A DNA stretch of 64,000 bases from VAZQ01 sp963758945 (GTDB taxonomy: Bacteria > Pseudomonadota > Alphaproteobacteria > Rhizobiales > Xanthobacteraceae): positions 1-64,000 of the forward strand of contig CAVWXY010000001.1 in NCBI GenBank assembly GCA_963758945.1, given 5' to 3'. Position 1 is the stretch's first letter, and every line of letters starts with the position of its first letter. A model generated the notes under the pieces. It saw nothing but the letters and a program-made list of their open reading frames with translations. It was not told where the DNA came from and searched no databases. The translations under genes and the position numbers were made by a program. Below, piece after piece: positions 26,001-34,712 of the stretch.

Positions 26001-26429
26001 GTGGGCGTGGGGATAGCCGAAATAGGCGAGCACGCCATCGCCCAAGTACTGGGCGACGAACCCGCCGTGGCGCTCGACCAGCGTCGAGCAGCAGCGATGA
26101 TAGGCGCCGATGATCCCCCGCATGTCCTCCGGATCGAACCTTTGCGACATCGCAGTCGAGCCCACGAGATCGCAGAACATCACGGTGAGCTGCCTCCGCT
26201 CGGCGTCATCCGCGTCCGAACGCGGCGCCGTAGCGCTTGGCGCGGTCGCCGCTGCGCCTAGAACCGCAATCGCCTTGAGCAGGCGCTTGCGGTGCCCCAG
26301 TGGAATGCCAAGTTTCTCGAGGTCGCTCTCGATGAGCTCGGGCAGGACATCCGCGTCGATCGCGCTATCGTTGAAGGTGCCTTCATACTGGCCGAGCCCC
26401 AAGCTTCGGAGCCAATTCCCCACATTCAT
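23091..26429 (-). CDS. SAM-adenylate/guanylate cyclase-AAA-TPR protein
   Basis: 1112 residues. SAM domain about 1-60; class III cyclase domain about 78-260 with metal-binding Asp87 (MFCDLVGSTA) and Asp131 (YLGDGVLAYFG); AAA_16 ATPase from about 275 with Walker A GEAGIGKSRLSAAL and a Walker-B-like MIFEDAHW; then TPR-rich C-terminus (YRRAYDLAKSLGNEPGLFKA, NLNRRTDIARDRAEELVALA). Large STAND-like cyclases of this build are common in Hyphomicrobiales and are thought to act as multidomain sensors. Whether the cyclase is active cannot be told; the metal-binding Asp pair is present. No linked regulator gene. A broken paralogue head lies just downstream. Confidence 0.93.
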   Translation of the reverse strand: MNVGNWLRSLGLGQYEGTFNDSAIDADVLPELIESDLEKLGIPLGHRKRLLKAIAVLGAAATAPSATAPRSDADDAERRQLTVMFCDLVGSTAMSQRFDPEDMRGIIGAYHRCCSTLVERHGGFVAQYLGDGVLAYFGYPHAHEHDAERAVQAGLALVAAVPKLATPAGSPLQVRVGIATGMVVVGDLVGSGDAQERGIVGETPNLAARLQGIAEADTVVIAEGTRRLLGHLFELEDLGARNLKGIDGPVRAWAALRASAVASRFEALRAASLTALVGREEEFELLQRRWSRAESGEGQVVLFSGEAGIGKSRLSAALMERLAGIAHTRLCYFCSPQHTDSALHPVIIQIERAAGLAHDDTPRARLDKLDALLAQTATSTEDAALFAELLSLPNDGRYPTLELGPPQRRQRTLQALVAQMEALTRQSPVLMIFEDAHWTDPTSLELFGRAVDRIATLPVLLIVMFRPEFNAPWIGRPHVTALTLNRLAQRDVGAMIDRVVGNKPLPASIRQDIIERTDGIPLFVEEMTKAILEADSDGEALRTAAAVPSSALAVPASLHASLMARLDRLGPGKEVMQIGAAIGREFSHALLAAVARKPDAELDAALDRLVQAGLLSRQGVLPYASYLFNHALVQDAAYGMLLREPRRALHARIAEALESQFADVAQAEPEILAHHFSRADLAGPASRYLEGAGDRAVARSAYAEAVAHFSAALAQLDRLAASTERSQRELAVLLKQGPAVLILRGMRSDDVEQIYRRAYDLAKSLGNEPGLFKALWGLWFCANLNRRTDIARDRAEELVALAQRSGDENLFLEAIHCRWSTAFFRGDVAGTLAGAREGLELYDPARHSPLGAEFGGHDPGVCAHTVSGLAFAQSGSPREAADRVEQGIALSRKLNQPPSVTFAIMNALTAYQMIGDRDAVMRLASQMTELADKFDLPVQRSIASFMSAWAGACGAGLDAGLQAMESEFPRVSVMGPIPVYYTGLLAGVRLEAGWAAGALELLDGVLKTVTEPGVGLYVPEIHRLRGECLLRLDPGDFDAAVRELETAIAAAKQQQARAFQLAAAVSLARAWAAVGRPERGIAPLREVVGAFGENDGPAQLALARAMLSAHPH

Positions 26430-26681
26430 GGTCGCGTCCCAAACGGCTCATTTGCGTCATTCTAGATTAGCCGAACCATGCGCGCAGGGCACCGTTTCCG
26501 AATGCCCTTCTATGGGGTCAAATCCGGTAAGGCTCGGAACGAGCGCATGTTTCCCGAATTGCTCCGGGGAGCTGACCTTCGACGGCCGCGGTCACGGCAC
26601 GCCGCGGATTGGACGTTGAGCTCGCCCCACATCCATGCGTTATCTCCATCCGCGTTTCTTTTTGCTTTAGCGTTGGACAAG

Positions 26682-26760
26682 CTAGTGTGGCGGTTCAGAA
26701 GTCCGCATCATTCTTGCGACGAGTCGGAAATGCGGACTTCTGAACCAAAGCCACACCTAG
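26682..26760. repeat. CTAG-bounded palindromic element 1
   Basis: Inverted repeat CTAGTGTGGCGGTTCAGAAG ... GCGGACTTCTGAACC ... CCACACCTAG: about 28-bp arms around an inner stem GTCCGCAT/ATGCGGAC. Followed 12 bases later by a second element of like design. Confidence 0.75.
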
Positions 26761-26772
26761 ATCAATAAGTTG

Positions 26773-26847
26773 CTAGTGCCCTTCGATTCCGAAGTTCGCA
26801 AACCAGGATGCCGCACAATGATGCGAACTTCGGAATCGGGACACTAG
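26773..26847. repeat. CTAG-bounded palindromic element 2
   Basis: CTAGTGCCCTTCGATTCCGA ... TTCGGAATCGGGACACTAG with inner stem GAAGTTCGCA/TGCGAACTTC. Pairs of this type recur between genes in Bradyrhizobium-like genomes as I recall them. 26430-26898 holds no gene otherwise. Confidence 0.75.
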
Positions 26848-26898
26848 CGGGCGACGGGCTGATATCGGCACGGTCTATCGAGAGCGGCGTCCCGCCTG

Positions 26899-27939
26899 AT
26901 GGAAATCGGACTTTATACCTTCGGAGAACGGACGCCGCATTGGGCTGACGGGCGCGCCATCAGCGCCCAGCAGCGCCTGCAGGATATCCTCGCTGCCGCC
27001 AAGCTCGCCGACCAGGCCGGCTTCGACGTCTTTGCCGTCGGCGAGCATCACCGGCTCGATTTTGCGATCGCCGCAACGCCGGTCGTGCTGGCCGCGATCG
27101 CGCAAGTGACGGCGAAGGTGCGATTGGCGAGCGCGGTGACGATCCTGAGCACCGCCGACCCGGTGAGGGTGTTCGAAGACTTCGCCACGGTCGACCTGCT
27201 CTCGGGCGGACGTGCCGAGGTGATTGCGGGTCGCGGCGTCTTCACCGAGTTGTTCCCGCTGTTCGGCCACGACCTGGCGGATCAGGATGCGCTGTTCGCC
27301 GAAAAGCTCGACCTGCTGCTGCGGCTCAATGCCGCCGAGCGCGTCACCTGGCAGGGCCGCTTTCGTCCGGCGCTCGACAATGCGCCGATCCCGCCGCGCC
27401 CCGTGCAGCATCGATTGCCGATCTGGGTCGGAACCGGAGGAACTGCGGGCAGCGTGGTGAGGGCAGGGGCACTCGGGCTGCCGCTGGCGCTGGCGAATAT
27501 CGGGCTGCCGCCGGCGCAATTGGCTCCGCTGGTCGATCTCTACCGACGCGCCGGCGGCGAAGCGGGCCATCGCGCGCGGGACCTCAAGGTTGCGGTTGCC
27601 GCCCACCTGCACGTGCAGAAGAATTCACAGGACGCGATGAACACGTTCTATCCCTACTATGCCGGCTATTTCCGTAATCACGCGCCCGACCGCTACCGCG
27701 CACGCGAGGTTTCCCGCGAGGCGTATGAGCAATTGGCGAGCCGCGAGGGCGCGCTGTTCGTAGGCAGCCCGCAGCAGATCGTGGACAAGATCCTCCATGA
27801 ACACGGCCTGTTCGGACATCGGCGCTTCCTCGCTCAGATCGACATCGGCGGCCTGCCTTATGCAAAGGTCGCCGACGTCATCGAGCTTCTGGCGACGCAG
27901 GTGGTGCCGGTGGTGCGGCGCGAGATCGCCGCGGATTGA
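26899..27939 (+). CDS. LLM-class flavin-dependent monooxygenase
   Basis: 346 residues. Luciferase-like TIM barrel: MEIGLYTFGERTPHWADGRA, FDVFAVGEHHRLDFAIAATP, VRLASAVTILSTADPVRVFE, FATVDLLSGGRAEVIAGRG and PIWVGTGGTAGSVVRAGALG. Probably uses FMNH2 with O2 to oxidise an organic or sulfur substrate; substrate not predictable. Followed by the DOPA-dioxygenase-like gene on the same strand, which suggests a joint oxidative function. Confidence 0.9.
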   Translation: MEIGLYTFGERTPHWADGRAISAQQRLQDILAAAKLADQAGFDVFAVGEHHRLDFAIAATPVVLAAIAQVTAKVRLASAVTILSTADPVRVFEDFATVDLLSGGRAEVIAGRGVFTELFPLFGHDLADQDALFAEKLDLLLRLNAAERVTWQGRFRPALDNAPIPPRPVQHRLPIWVGTGGTAGSVVRAGALGLPLALANIGLPPAQLAPLVDLYRRAGGEAGHRARDLKVAVAAHLHVQKNSQDAMNTFYPYYAGYFRNHAPDRYRAREVSREAYEQLASREGALFVGSPQQIVDKILHEHGLFGHRRFLAQIDIGGLPYAKVADVIELLATQVVPVVRREIAAD

Positions 27940-28031
27940 CGATGGCCCCCAACCCGACGATAGATGACCGCATTCCTGCGCGTCCGCAGGCGCGCGCAGG
28001 GCGTGCTCATACCGCGGACCAGGAGCATCGG

Positions 28032-28442
28032 ATGGTCACCACCCCCGCGCCGGCAACCGCAGAACCGCCCGCCGATATCGGAGCCATCGGGCATTATCAC
28101 GCCCACGTCTACTACGATCCGGCGTCGAGCCGCGACCGCGCCGCGCGCCTGCGCGAGCGGGTGGCGGCGGCGTTCCCGCAGGCGACGCTCGGACGCTGGC
28201 ACGACGAATTGGTCGGCCCGCATCTGCAATCCATGTACCAGATCGCGTTCCCGTGCGCGCTCCTGGCCTCGTTCCTGCCGTGGCTGATGCTCAACCGCGA
28301 CGGCCTCACCATCCTGCTCCACCCCGGCACCGGCAATCCCTATGCCGATCACACCGATCACGCCGTCTGGTTCGGGAGCATGCTGCCGCTGCGCCTGGAG
28401 GTCCTGCGAGATACCCGCCGGACCGAGGACACCGGTCACTGA
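28032..28442 (+). CDS. DOPA 4,5-dioxygenase family protein
   Basis: 136 residues from the ATG at 28032 (AGGAG seven bases upstream), preferred over 27942, whose extra N-terminus lacks coding character. Metal-ligand and fold motifs: IGHYHAHVYYDP, DELVGPHLQSMYQIAF, LLHPGTGNPYADHTDHAVWF. The family includes fungal extradiol DOPA dioxygenases and many bacterial proteins of unproven substrate. Possibly opens a catechol made by the preceding monooxygenase. Confidence 0.85.
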   Translation: MVTTPAPATAEPPADIGAIGHYHAHVYYDPASSRDRAARLRERVAAAFPQATLGRWHDELVGPHLQSMYQIAFPCALLASFLPWLMLNRDGLTILLHPGTGNPYADHTDHAVWFGSMLPLRLEVLRDTRRTEDTGH

Positions 28443-28493
28443 CCGGCGACAAACGCCGGTTGCCTCTCTCTCGCACGCGCTAGCTTCTTGTTG

Positions 28494-28542
28494 GAGCATG
28501 ATCTTTTCCGAAAACCGGTGTCCACTTTTCGGGATCATGCTC
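28494..28542. repeat. GAGCATGATC palindromic repeat between convergent genes
   Basis: GAGCATGATCTTTTCCGAAA ... TTTCGGGATCATGCTC. Arms pair almost perfectly. This intergenic palindrome type is frequent in Hyphomicrobiales. It sits between the convergent ends of the DOPA-dioxygenase-like gene and the ABC operon and may act as a two-way terminator. Confidence 0.7.
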
Positions 28543-29315
28543 TAATATCGCCAGCGCAGCATGCGCTGCTCGCCGGCGGAGGTTGCCCAGAACACGGCGA
28601 GCGCGATGACGACCGAGGTCAGGACCGCCGCCCACAACAGCTCGGTCTCGCGTAGCTCGCTTGATTCGAGAATGAGGTTGCCGAGCCCCTTGGAGCCGGT
28701 GATCCACTCCGACAGCATGGCGCCGAGGATCGCGTTGGCGCCGGCGATGCGCAGCCCGGTGAACAGGAACGGCAGCGCGAACGGTATGCGCACATAACGC
28801 AACTGCTGCCAGCGCGAGGCGCCGTAGACATGAAGCAGCTCGGCGGCGTTGCGGTCGGCGCTCGCCAGCCCCCGCGTCAGGTTCACCAGCAGGGGAAAGA
28901 ACGAGACGATGGTCACCACGACCATGCTCGTGCTGATACCCCGGCCGAGGAACAGCATGATGATCGGCGCGACCGCGGCGACCGGTGCGGAGCGGAAGGC
29001 GATCACCACCGGCAGCGACGCCTGGGCGACGCCGCGGCTCATGGAGAACGACATCGCGATCGTCGCCGCGAAGACCGTGCTGATGGCCAGTCCGAGCGCG
29101 GCCGCCGACAGCGTGAAGCCGGTATGGGCCGCGAGCAGCCGCCAATTGACCGCGACGGCATCGAGCACCGCCAGCGGGCCGGGCACCAGGTAGGCGGGAA
29201 TGCGCAGGCCGGCGACGAGCAGATGCCAGGCCATCAGCAGCAAGCAGGCGCTGAAGACGGCGAGCGCGACGCGCTCGGGCCAACCGCGCGGATGATCGGA
29301 AGCGCGAGCCGTCAT
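28542..29315 (-). CDS. ABC transporter permease (NMT1/SsuC type), second copy
   Basis: 257 residues with about six membrane helices and the BPD_transp_1 EAA-like loop (SADRNAAELLHVYGASRWQQ, followed by PFALPFLFTGLRIAGANAIL). Last gene of the four-gene minus-strand importer; starts three bases from the preceding permease stop. Presumably forms a heterodimer with the permease at 29319-30104. Confidence 0.9.
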   Translation of the reverse strand: MTARASDHPRGWPERVALAVFSACLLLMAWHLLVAGLRIPAYLVPGPLAVLDAVAVNWRLLAAHTGFTLSAAALGLAISTVFAATIAMSFSMSRGVAQASLPVVIAFRSAPVAAVAPIIMLFLGRGISTSMVVVTIVSFFPLLVNLTRGLASADRNAAELLHVYGASRWQQLRYVRIPFALPFLFTGLRIAGANAILGAMLSEWITGSKGLGNLILESSELRETELLWAAVLTSVVIALAVFWATSAGEQRMLRWRY

Positions 29316-29318
29316 TGC

Positions 29319-30104
29319 CTACTCCGCGAGCTCGACGTCGCGGTTCCAGTGGATCGCGTAGCGTTCGATCAGCGCCCAGATCCCGTACCCGCCGCCGGCA
29401 AGGACGCAGGTCAGCAGCACGGAGAGCCAGACCTTGGGCGTGTCGTAGGAGAACAGCGCGTACAGCATCATGGCGCCAACGCCGCGATCGGCGCCGGCCC
29501 ATTCGGCGGTGATGGCGCCGAGAACGGCGGACGGCGCCGCGATCTTGAACCCGGCGAACAGGTAGGGAAGCGCGCTCGGAACGAGCAGGTAGCGCAGTGT
29601 CTGCGTGCGCGTGGCGCAGAGCACGTGCATCAGCTCGCGCTGGCCCGCCTCGCTGGCCTCGAGCCCCTGCATGGTGCCGACGAGCATGGAGAATTGGCTC
29701 GCCAGCGCGGCGATCGCGATCTGCACCTGCGGGCCGGTCCCGAGCCAGAGTGCCAGCAGCGGCGCCGTCGCGATGATCGGGATGGCGTGCAGCATGACTC
29801 CGAGATTGTAGACGGGGGCGTAGAGGACGCGCACCAGCACGGCGATGGAGGCAGCGGCGACGGCGACCACCGCCGAGATCGCGTAGCCCGCGCTCGCCTT
29901 CCACGCCGTCGGTCCGAGGCTGCCATAGACGAGGCGCGGATTATGGATGATCTCGGCGGCCACCTGCGAGGGTGCCGGCACGAAGACCGGAAGGAGATCC
30001 GCCCACTTCGCCGCTTCGGCCGCGGCAACGAGCACGGCGAGGCTCGCCAGCGGCCGTGCGACCGCCGAAAATCCGCCGCCGCTTGCGCGGGCGCGGGCGC
30101 GCAT
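29319..30104 (-). CDS. ABC transporter permease (NMT1/SsuC type), first copy
   Basis: 261 residues from MRARARASGGG; its ATG overlaps the ATPase stop by one base. About six helices, coupling loop ASEAGQRELMHVLCATRTQT then PSALPYLFAGFKIAAPSAVL. Belongs to the taurine/nitrate/sulfonate/pyrimidine-precursor permease family. Confidence 0.9.
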   Translation of the reverse strand: MRARARASGGGFSAVARPLASLAVLVAAAEAAKWADLLPVFVPAPSQVAAEIIHNPRLVYGSLGPTAWKASAGYAISAVVAVAAASIAVLVRVLYAPVYNLGVMLHAIPIIATAPLLALWLGTGPQVQIAIAALASQFSMLVGTMQGLEASEAGQRELMHVLCATRTQTLRYLLVPSALPYLFAGFKIAAPSAVLGAITAEWAGADRGVGAMMLYALFSYDTPKVWLSVLLTCVLAGGGYGIWALIERYAIHWNRDVELAE

Positions 30105-30916
30105 CAATAGGCCTCGACGCGTGCGCGCGTCTCCGGCGCCGGCGCCGTCTCCTGGCCGAACAGCCCGTCGCGCACGCGATTGACGCAGTCGAAGAACACG
30201 GAGGTGCGCATCATGTCGAGGCGGCGCGGCCGCGGCAGCGGGACATCGATCGCGGCGATGATACGGCCCGGCCGCGGGCTCATGATGTGGACCTGGTCGG
30301 ACATGAAGACCGCTTCGGCGATCGAATGGGTCACCAACAGCGCGGTGGTTCCCGACTCCGCCCGGATGCGCAGCAGCTCGAGGTTCATGCGCTGGCGGGT
30401 GATCTCGTCGAGTGCGCCGAACGGCTCGTCGAGCAGGAGCACGTCCGGCTCGAGCAGGAGGGCGCGCGCGATGGCCGCGCGCTGCTGCATGCCGCCGGAG
30501 AGCTCGTGCGGCAGCGCGTTCTCGAATCCCTTGAGCCCGACGAGATCGATCAGCTCGAGCGACGAGGTTGTGGACCGGCGCGCGCTCTTGCGGCCCACGA
30601 CCTCGAGCGGCAGCTCGACGTTCTGCCGCACCGTTCGCCACGGCAGCAAGGTGGGGCTCTGGAACACGAAGCCCAGGGCGTGGTCGTGGCGCGCGGCGCG
30701 CGGCGTTTCGCCGCCCAAGGTGATGCTGCCGGCGAATGGCTGCATCACGTCGGCGACGAGCCGCAGCAAGGTCGACTTGCCGCACCCGCTCGGCCCGATG
30801 ATCGCCGCGAATCGGCCGGCGGGGACGCGCAGGTCGACCTTTTCGAGCGCAATGACCGGCTCGCCACGGCCGTAGAAGACCATGGACACTTGGCCGACGC
30901 TGATGTCCCTCGACAT
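30104..30916 (-). CDS. ABC transporter ATPase (NMT1/SsuB type)
   Basis: 270 residues. Walker A GPSGCGKSTLLRLVA, Q-loop FVFQSPTLLPWRTV, signature LSGGMQQRAAIARAL, Walker B DVLLLDEPFGALD, H-loop LLVTHSIAEAV. Energises the importer with the two downstream permeases; the binding-protein gene lies 50 bases upstream. Confidence 0.94.
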   Translation of the reverse strand: MSRDISVGQVSMVFYGRGEPVIALEKVDLRVPAGRFAAIIGPSGCGKSTLLRLVADVMQPFAGSITLGGETPRAARHDHALGFVFQSPTLLPWRTVRQNVELPLEVVGRKSARRSTTSSLELIDLVGLKGFENALPHELSGGMQQRAAIARALLLEPDVLLLDEPFGALDEITRQRMNLELLRIRAESGTTALLVTHSIAEAVFMSDQVHIMSPRPGRIIAAIDVPLPRPRRLDMMRTSVFFDCVNRVRDGLFGQETAPAPETRARVEAY

Positions 30917-30966
30917 TCCCGGATCAAGTCGGTTTGCGTGCCGGCGCTCCGGCTCCCGGCAGCGCG

Positions 30967-32002
30967 CTAGCTCTGCAAGGCCGCGTCGACATAGCTCGGG
31001 TCGCAGAGCTCGTCCGCCTTCATCGGCGACTTCACGATGTCGACCTTGCGATAGAGCTCGATGATGTTCGCATAGAGCGCGAGGTCGAGCGCGAGCAGCC
31101 CTTTCTTCGCGGCCGGGCCGGCTTCGATGAACGGCTTGCTCGCCTTGATCTCGGTCAGTTGCGCCTTGTAGTCGAGCCCCGGGTTTCCGTACTTCTCCAC
31201 CATCAGCTTGGCCGTCTCATCGGGATGGTCGAGGGCCCAACGCCAGGCCTCGACCGAGGCGCGCAGGAAGCCGACCACGAGGTCGCGGTTGGCGGTGAGG
31301 AAGTCCTCGCGGCCGTAGAGGGTGCCGGCGGTTTCGGGAATGCCGAGGTCGTGCACGTTGAGGACGAAGATGTCGACGCCGCGGGTCTGCAGGATCACGC
31401 CCTGATTGGTGGAATAGCCGGAATAGGCATCGATCTGTCCGCTCACCAGCGCCGCGGGGTCGGGGGACGAGGGGACGATGTTGACGGAGCGGGCGTCGAC
31501 GCCGGCGTCGCGCAGCAGGTTCAGGATCAGGGGCCGCGCGGACGTCGACACCGCGATCGTCTTGCCCTCGAGCTCCTTGACCGTGCGGACGGGCTTGCTC
31601 GCCAGGCTCATGATGCTGAACGGGCTGCGCTGGAACACCGTTCCGATCACCTTGATCGGGATGCCCTTGTCCCGCGCCACCAGCAGCGGGCCGATCGGCC
31701 GGTCGCCGAGCACGGATTGCCCGCCGGCCACGTTGGCGACCGCGTCGACATTGGGACCGCCGGAGTTGAAGGTCGGATCGATGCCGTATTTCTTGAAGGT
31801 GTTGTTCTCGATGCCCGCGAAGTAGCCGCCGTACTGGATGCTCTTGATCCACGACAATTGAAACGACAGCGGCTTCGCGCCCTGCGCGACGGCGGTCCCG
31901 AGGTCGAACCACCGCCCGGCGGAAAGGGCGGCGGCGGCCGCGAGCGCGGATCTCCCGGTTTGCAGAGAATTGTCGTCGCGTCGGGTGGAAGCTCGGATCC
32001 AT
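30967..32002 (-). CDS. ABC transporter substrate-binding protein (NMT1-like), 5' frameshift
   Basis: The mature part (from about AKPLSFQLSWIKSIQYGGYF) is intact for about 320 residues: GGPNVDAVANVAGGQSVLGD, GKTIAVSTSARPLILNLLRD and DAYSGYSTNQGVILQTRGVD are typical of NMT1/THI5-like ligand binders. The start at 32002 (GGAGAT upstream) gives MDPSFHPTRRQF, the first half of a Tat signal, but the hydrophobic half (SLQTGRSALAAAAALSAG) is one base out of frame near 31970. Restoring one base gives a normal Tat leader. Either an indel in the assembly or a recent loss of export. Substrate unknown. Confidence 0.8.
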
Positions 32003-32540
32003 CTCTGATCTCCACTGGTTGGCGGCGGTCGCAGGTCGCACCGGGCTGGCGTGTCGTGGATGCGCACCGGATCTTTCGGCGGACGCAAATCAGCCGGGCG
32101 AATGGTCAACAGCCGCTGACGCTTCGAGCTAGCAAGCCGTGTGCCATCGAACGGCCTGCGACAACGCGGAACGGGGCGCGCGCTTGCGCCCGGTCTCTGC
32201 GCGAGCGGACCGCGTGAGACGAAAAATTGTGCAAACGCCGCGCATTTGTGCAGGGCGCGTTCGTGTGCGCGTTGCGCGCTCACTGAGGCCGGAGCCGCGG
32301 CGCCGTCCGCAAGGCGCGGAACTGCCACACCGCCCCCCCGAAACAAAACTCAACAATCCCGACATTCGCGAGCAACGAGCGCCGGAGAGTCTCAGGCGCG
32401 ACTCCTCGGCAAGGCATCCAGCCGACGGAGGCGCGGGGCGAAGGGTTGCACGGGGACGTCACGTATCAGTGGCGGAAACCGCCGGGGCGAGCCGCGATCA
32501 ACGCGGCCTTGCCCAGAATGGAATACGGAAATGCGCCGCC
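32003..32540. other. No gene seen
   Basis: About 540 bases between the divergent binding-protein and sulfotransferase genes; probably holds both promoters. Long open frames here are extensions of neighbouring frames without domain content. Confidence 0.4.
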
Positions 32541-33512
32541 ATGTCGAAGCCTGAGCTCCTGATTTTTCTTCATATCGGCAAGACCGGCGGCTCGACATTG
32601 AGCGACGTGCTCGTGCGCAACTTCGCGCAATCGCAAAGGCTGGGAGGCTGGGCGACCAACTCGAATTCCGCGCTCGGGTTCTATCGCTTCTCCGCGATCA
32701 AGGAGTGTCACGACCGCCTGCCGCGCCGGACGCGGCGGTCGCTGGCGCTGCTCAACGGGCATGTGCCGTTCGGCGTGCACGCGATCTTCGAGCAGAGCGC
32801 CAAGTACGTCACGCTCGTGCGCGAGCCCGCGGACCGCATCGTGTCGATGTTCTACTATTCGCTCACGACGCCTGCGGAGCCGTTGTTCTATCCGCATCTG
32901 CGGACGATGACGCTCGGCGAGTTCGTCGCCAGCGACCTGTGTCTCGACAATGTGCAGGTCAGGGCCCTGAGCGGATGCCCCGAGCTGGAACCGCAGTGGG
33001 ACGGCAGGCGACCGCTGCTCGCGGCGCCCGTGCGGCGCGAGCACCTGGAAGCCGCCAAGCGCAACATCGAGGCATATTTCTTGAGCGCCGCCCCGCTGGA
33101 TCATTTCGCGGATCTGCTCCTGCTTCTGCGTTCGACGTTCGGCTGGCCTTTGCGCAAGGTCCGGTTCACGCTCAAGAACGTCACGCCGAACCGTCCGCCC
33201 TTGTCGTGGGTCCCCGCCGACGTGCGGCGCGCGATCGACGACAAATGCGCCTTCGATCGCCAACTCTATGAATGGGTCGCCGACCGGTTTCGCCGCCAGG
33301 TTCGGGCCCTGGACGGCGCCTTTGCAATCGAGCGCGAGATCTTCGAGAGGCTGAATGCCCGGCATTCGTGGTGGCGCGGATTCGAAGCGGCATCGCGGGG
33401 CATTCATGCCTTCGCGACAGGCGTGCGGAGCCGGCGCAACCTGCCCGACGCAAAACCGCGCGCGCTTGCAGCGAGCCGGCCGTCGCAGCGGTTGCCGCAC
33501 CGATCGCGCTAA
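32541..33512 (+). CDS. Sulfotransferase family protein
   Basis: 323 residues from MSKPELLIFLHIGKTGGSTL, which contains the 5'-phosphosulfate-binding loop (HIGKTGGST). A 3'-phosphate-binding segment follows at VTLVREPADRIVSMFYYSLT. These PAPS-binding motifs identify the Sulfotransfer_2-like fold, used on carbohydrates or other acceptors. No other polysaccharide genes nearby, so the acceptor is unknown. Overlaps the 3' end of the convergent YciI-like gene by four bases. Confidence 0.85.
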   Translation: MSKPELLIFLHIGKTGGSTLSDVLVRNFAQSQRLGGWATNSNSALGFYRFSAIKECHDRLPRRTRRSLALLNGHVPFGVHAIFEQSAKYVTLVREPADRIVSMFYYSLTTPAEPLFYPHLRTMTLGEFVASDLCLDNVQVRALSGCPELEPQWDGRRPLLAAPVRREHLEAAKRNIEAYFLSAAPLDHFADLLLLLRSTFGWPLRKVRFTLKNVTPNRPPLSWVPADVRRAIDDKCAFDRQLYEWVADRFRRQVRALDGAFAIEREIFERLNARHSWWRGFEAASRGIHAFATGVRSRRNLPDAKPRALAASRPSQRLPHRSR

Positions 33513-33823
33513 TTCCCTTCCGCCGTCTTCGGCGCCGCCGCCGGGTTCCACTGGCCGCGACGCATGCGCGTGATCTTCACGCTCTTGAACAGGCCGGCCC
33601 GGCGGAACGGCTCGTTGCGCGAGAACTCCTCCGCCCGCTCGCGGCTCGGCACGTTGAGGATGAGGCAACTGCCGATGCGCTTGATCCCGTCGTCGGCGAG
33701 GAGCGCGCCGCCGAGCACCAGGATGTCCCGGTGTTGCTCGAGATAGGCGAAATGCTGCTCCTTGGCGGCGGAACGGATATCGGCGCCGTCGTCGCGGTCT
33801 TCCTGGTAGATGATGTAGAGCAC
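33509..33823 (-). CDS. YciI-like protein
   Basis: 104 residues from a GTG start with GGAGG five bases upstream. MLYIIYQEDRDDGADIRSAA type opening (Val/Met first), AKEQHFAYLEQHRDILVLGG, IGSCLILNVPSRERAEEFSR and NEPFRRAGLFKSVKITRMRR form the YCII ferredoxin-like fold with its conserved His (EQHFAYL) and Asp (ADDGIKRIGS). Often found beside catabolic genes; exact reaction unknown. Confidence 0.85.
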   Translation of the reverse strand: MLYIIYQEDRDDGADIRSAAKEQHFAYLEQHRDILVLGGALLADDGIKRIGSCLILNVPSRERAEEFSRNEPFRRAGLFKSVKITRMRRGQWNPAAAPKTAEGN

Positions 33824-33993
33824 GTTGTCCTCCGACGGAGCGGGCCGGCTCCCACGGCGACCGCTGCCGCGCCGCGATCCCCAAATGCGTGGCTGCGGGC
33901 GAAGGCCGCGAGGCCTGAGGGTATCAGCACTCACACACCGCGCGCGAACAAGTCCACGCGCGCCGGTCCGGCGCGGCCCCTTCGACTCGGTCG

Positions 33994-34040
33994 AGTTGAC
34001 AAAACGCGTGAAAATTCATTTTATATATGTATAGTCAACT
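33994..34040 (+). promoter_or_regulatory. Promoter/operator of the TetR-type gene
   Basis: An A/T-rich island in GC-rich surroundings: TTGACA at 33996-34001, TATATA-like sequence at about 34021-34027, and inverted heptamers AGTTGAC (33994-34000) and GTCAACT (34034-34040). Fits a promoter with an autoregulatory operator 25-70 bases upstream of the TetR start. Confidence 0.45.
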
Positions 34041-34064
34041 ACCGTTGAAAAGCCCAATCGCCCG

Positions 34065-34712
34065 ATGTCTACCATGCGCTCCTATCAGAGCCCCTTGCGC
34101 GCGGCCCAGGCCGCGCTCACGCGCGAGCGCATATTCAAGGCGGCCAAGGATTATCTCGAGACCCACGACATCGAGACGCTCACGCTGCGCCACGTGGCCG
34201 AACTATCCGGCGTGTCGCCGCCGACCGTCTACGCGCATTTCCCGACCATGGACGACCTGGTGGGGGCCTTCTTCCAGTGGGTGAAGCCGCGCGTGGGGCT
34301 CGACCGGCCGCCGCCGCCGCTTTCCGAATTGCCGTCCTTTCCGCGCGAGCTTTTCCCGCTCTACGACGCACACGGCGCGCTGCTGCGCAATCTGATGAAC
34401 AGGCCGTCCTGGGACCGCCAGCGCATCGGCGACCGCGACGTGCGCCACGGCGCCTGGATCGCGGCAATCGGCGCCGCGCTGCCGCGGCTGACGCCGACCC
34501 AGCGCCGCCGCGGCGCCATGGCGATCGCCGCGTTCTGGACGCCGACGGTATGGCGTTGGCTGATCGACACCTGCGGCTTTGCCCCCGCCGAGGCGCAGGA
34601 GGTCGCCGCCTGGGCCGTCGGCGCGCTGGTCGAGGCGCTGCAACGCGATCCCGCGGGCCTGGACGGCCGTCGACCGCGCGCGACGCGACGCGGGAGAAAG
34701 GGCGGATCATGA
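34065..34712 (+). CDS. TetR-family transcriptional regulator
   Basis: 215 residues. N-terminal HTH: ALTRERIFKAAKDYLETHDI, TLRHVAELSGVSPPTVYAHF and PTMDDLVGAFFQWV. The C-terminal ligand domain is divergent. Located 107 bases upstream of, and co-directional with, the FAD monooxygenase, which it probably regulates together with itself. Confidence 0.9.
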   Translation: MSTMRSYQSPLRAAQAALTRERIFKAAKDYLETHDIETLTLRHVAELSGVSPPTVYAHFPTMDDLVGAFFQWVKPRVGLDRPPPPLSELPSFPRELFPLYDAHGALLRNLMNRPSWDRQRIGDRDVRHGAWIAAIGAALPRLTPTQRRRGAMAIAAFWTPTVWRWLIDTCGFAPAEAQEVAAWAVGALVEALQRDPAGLDGRRPRATRRGRKGGS

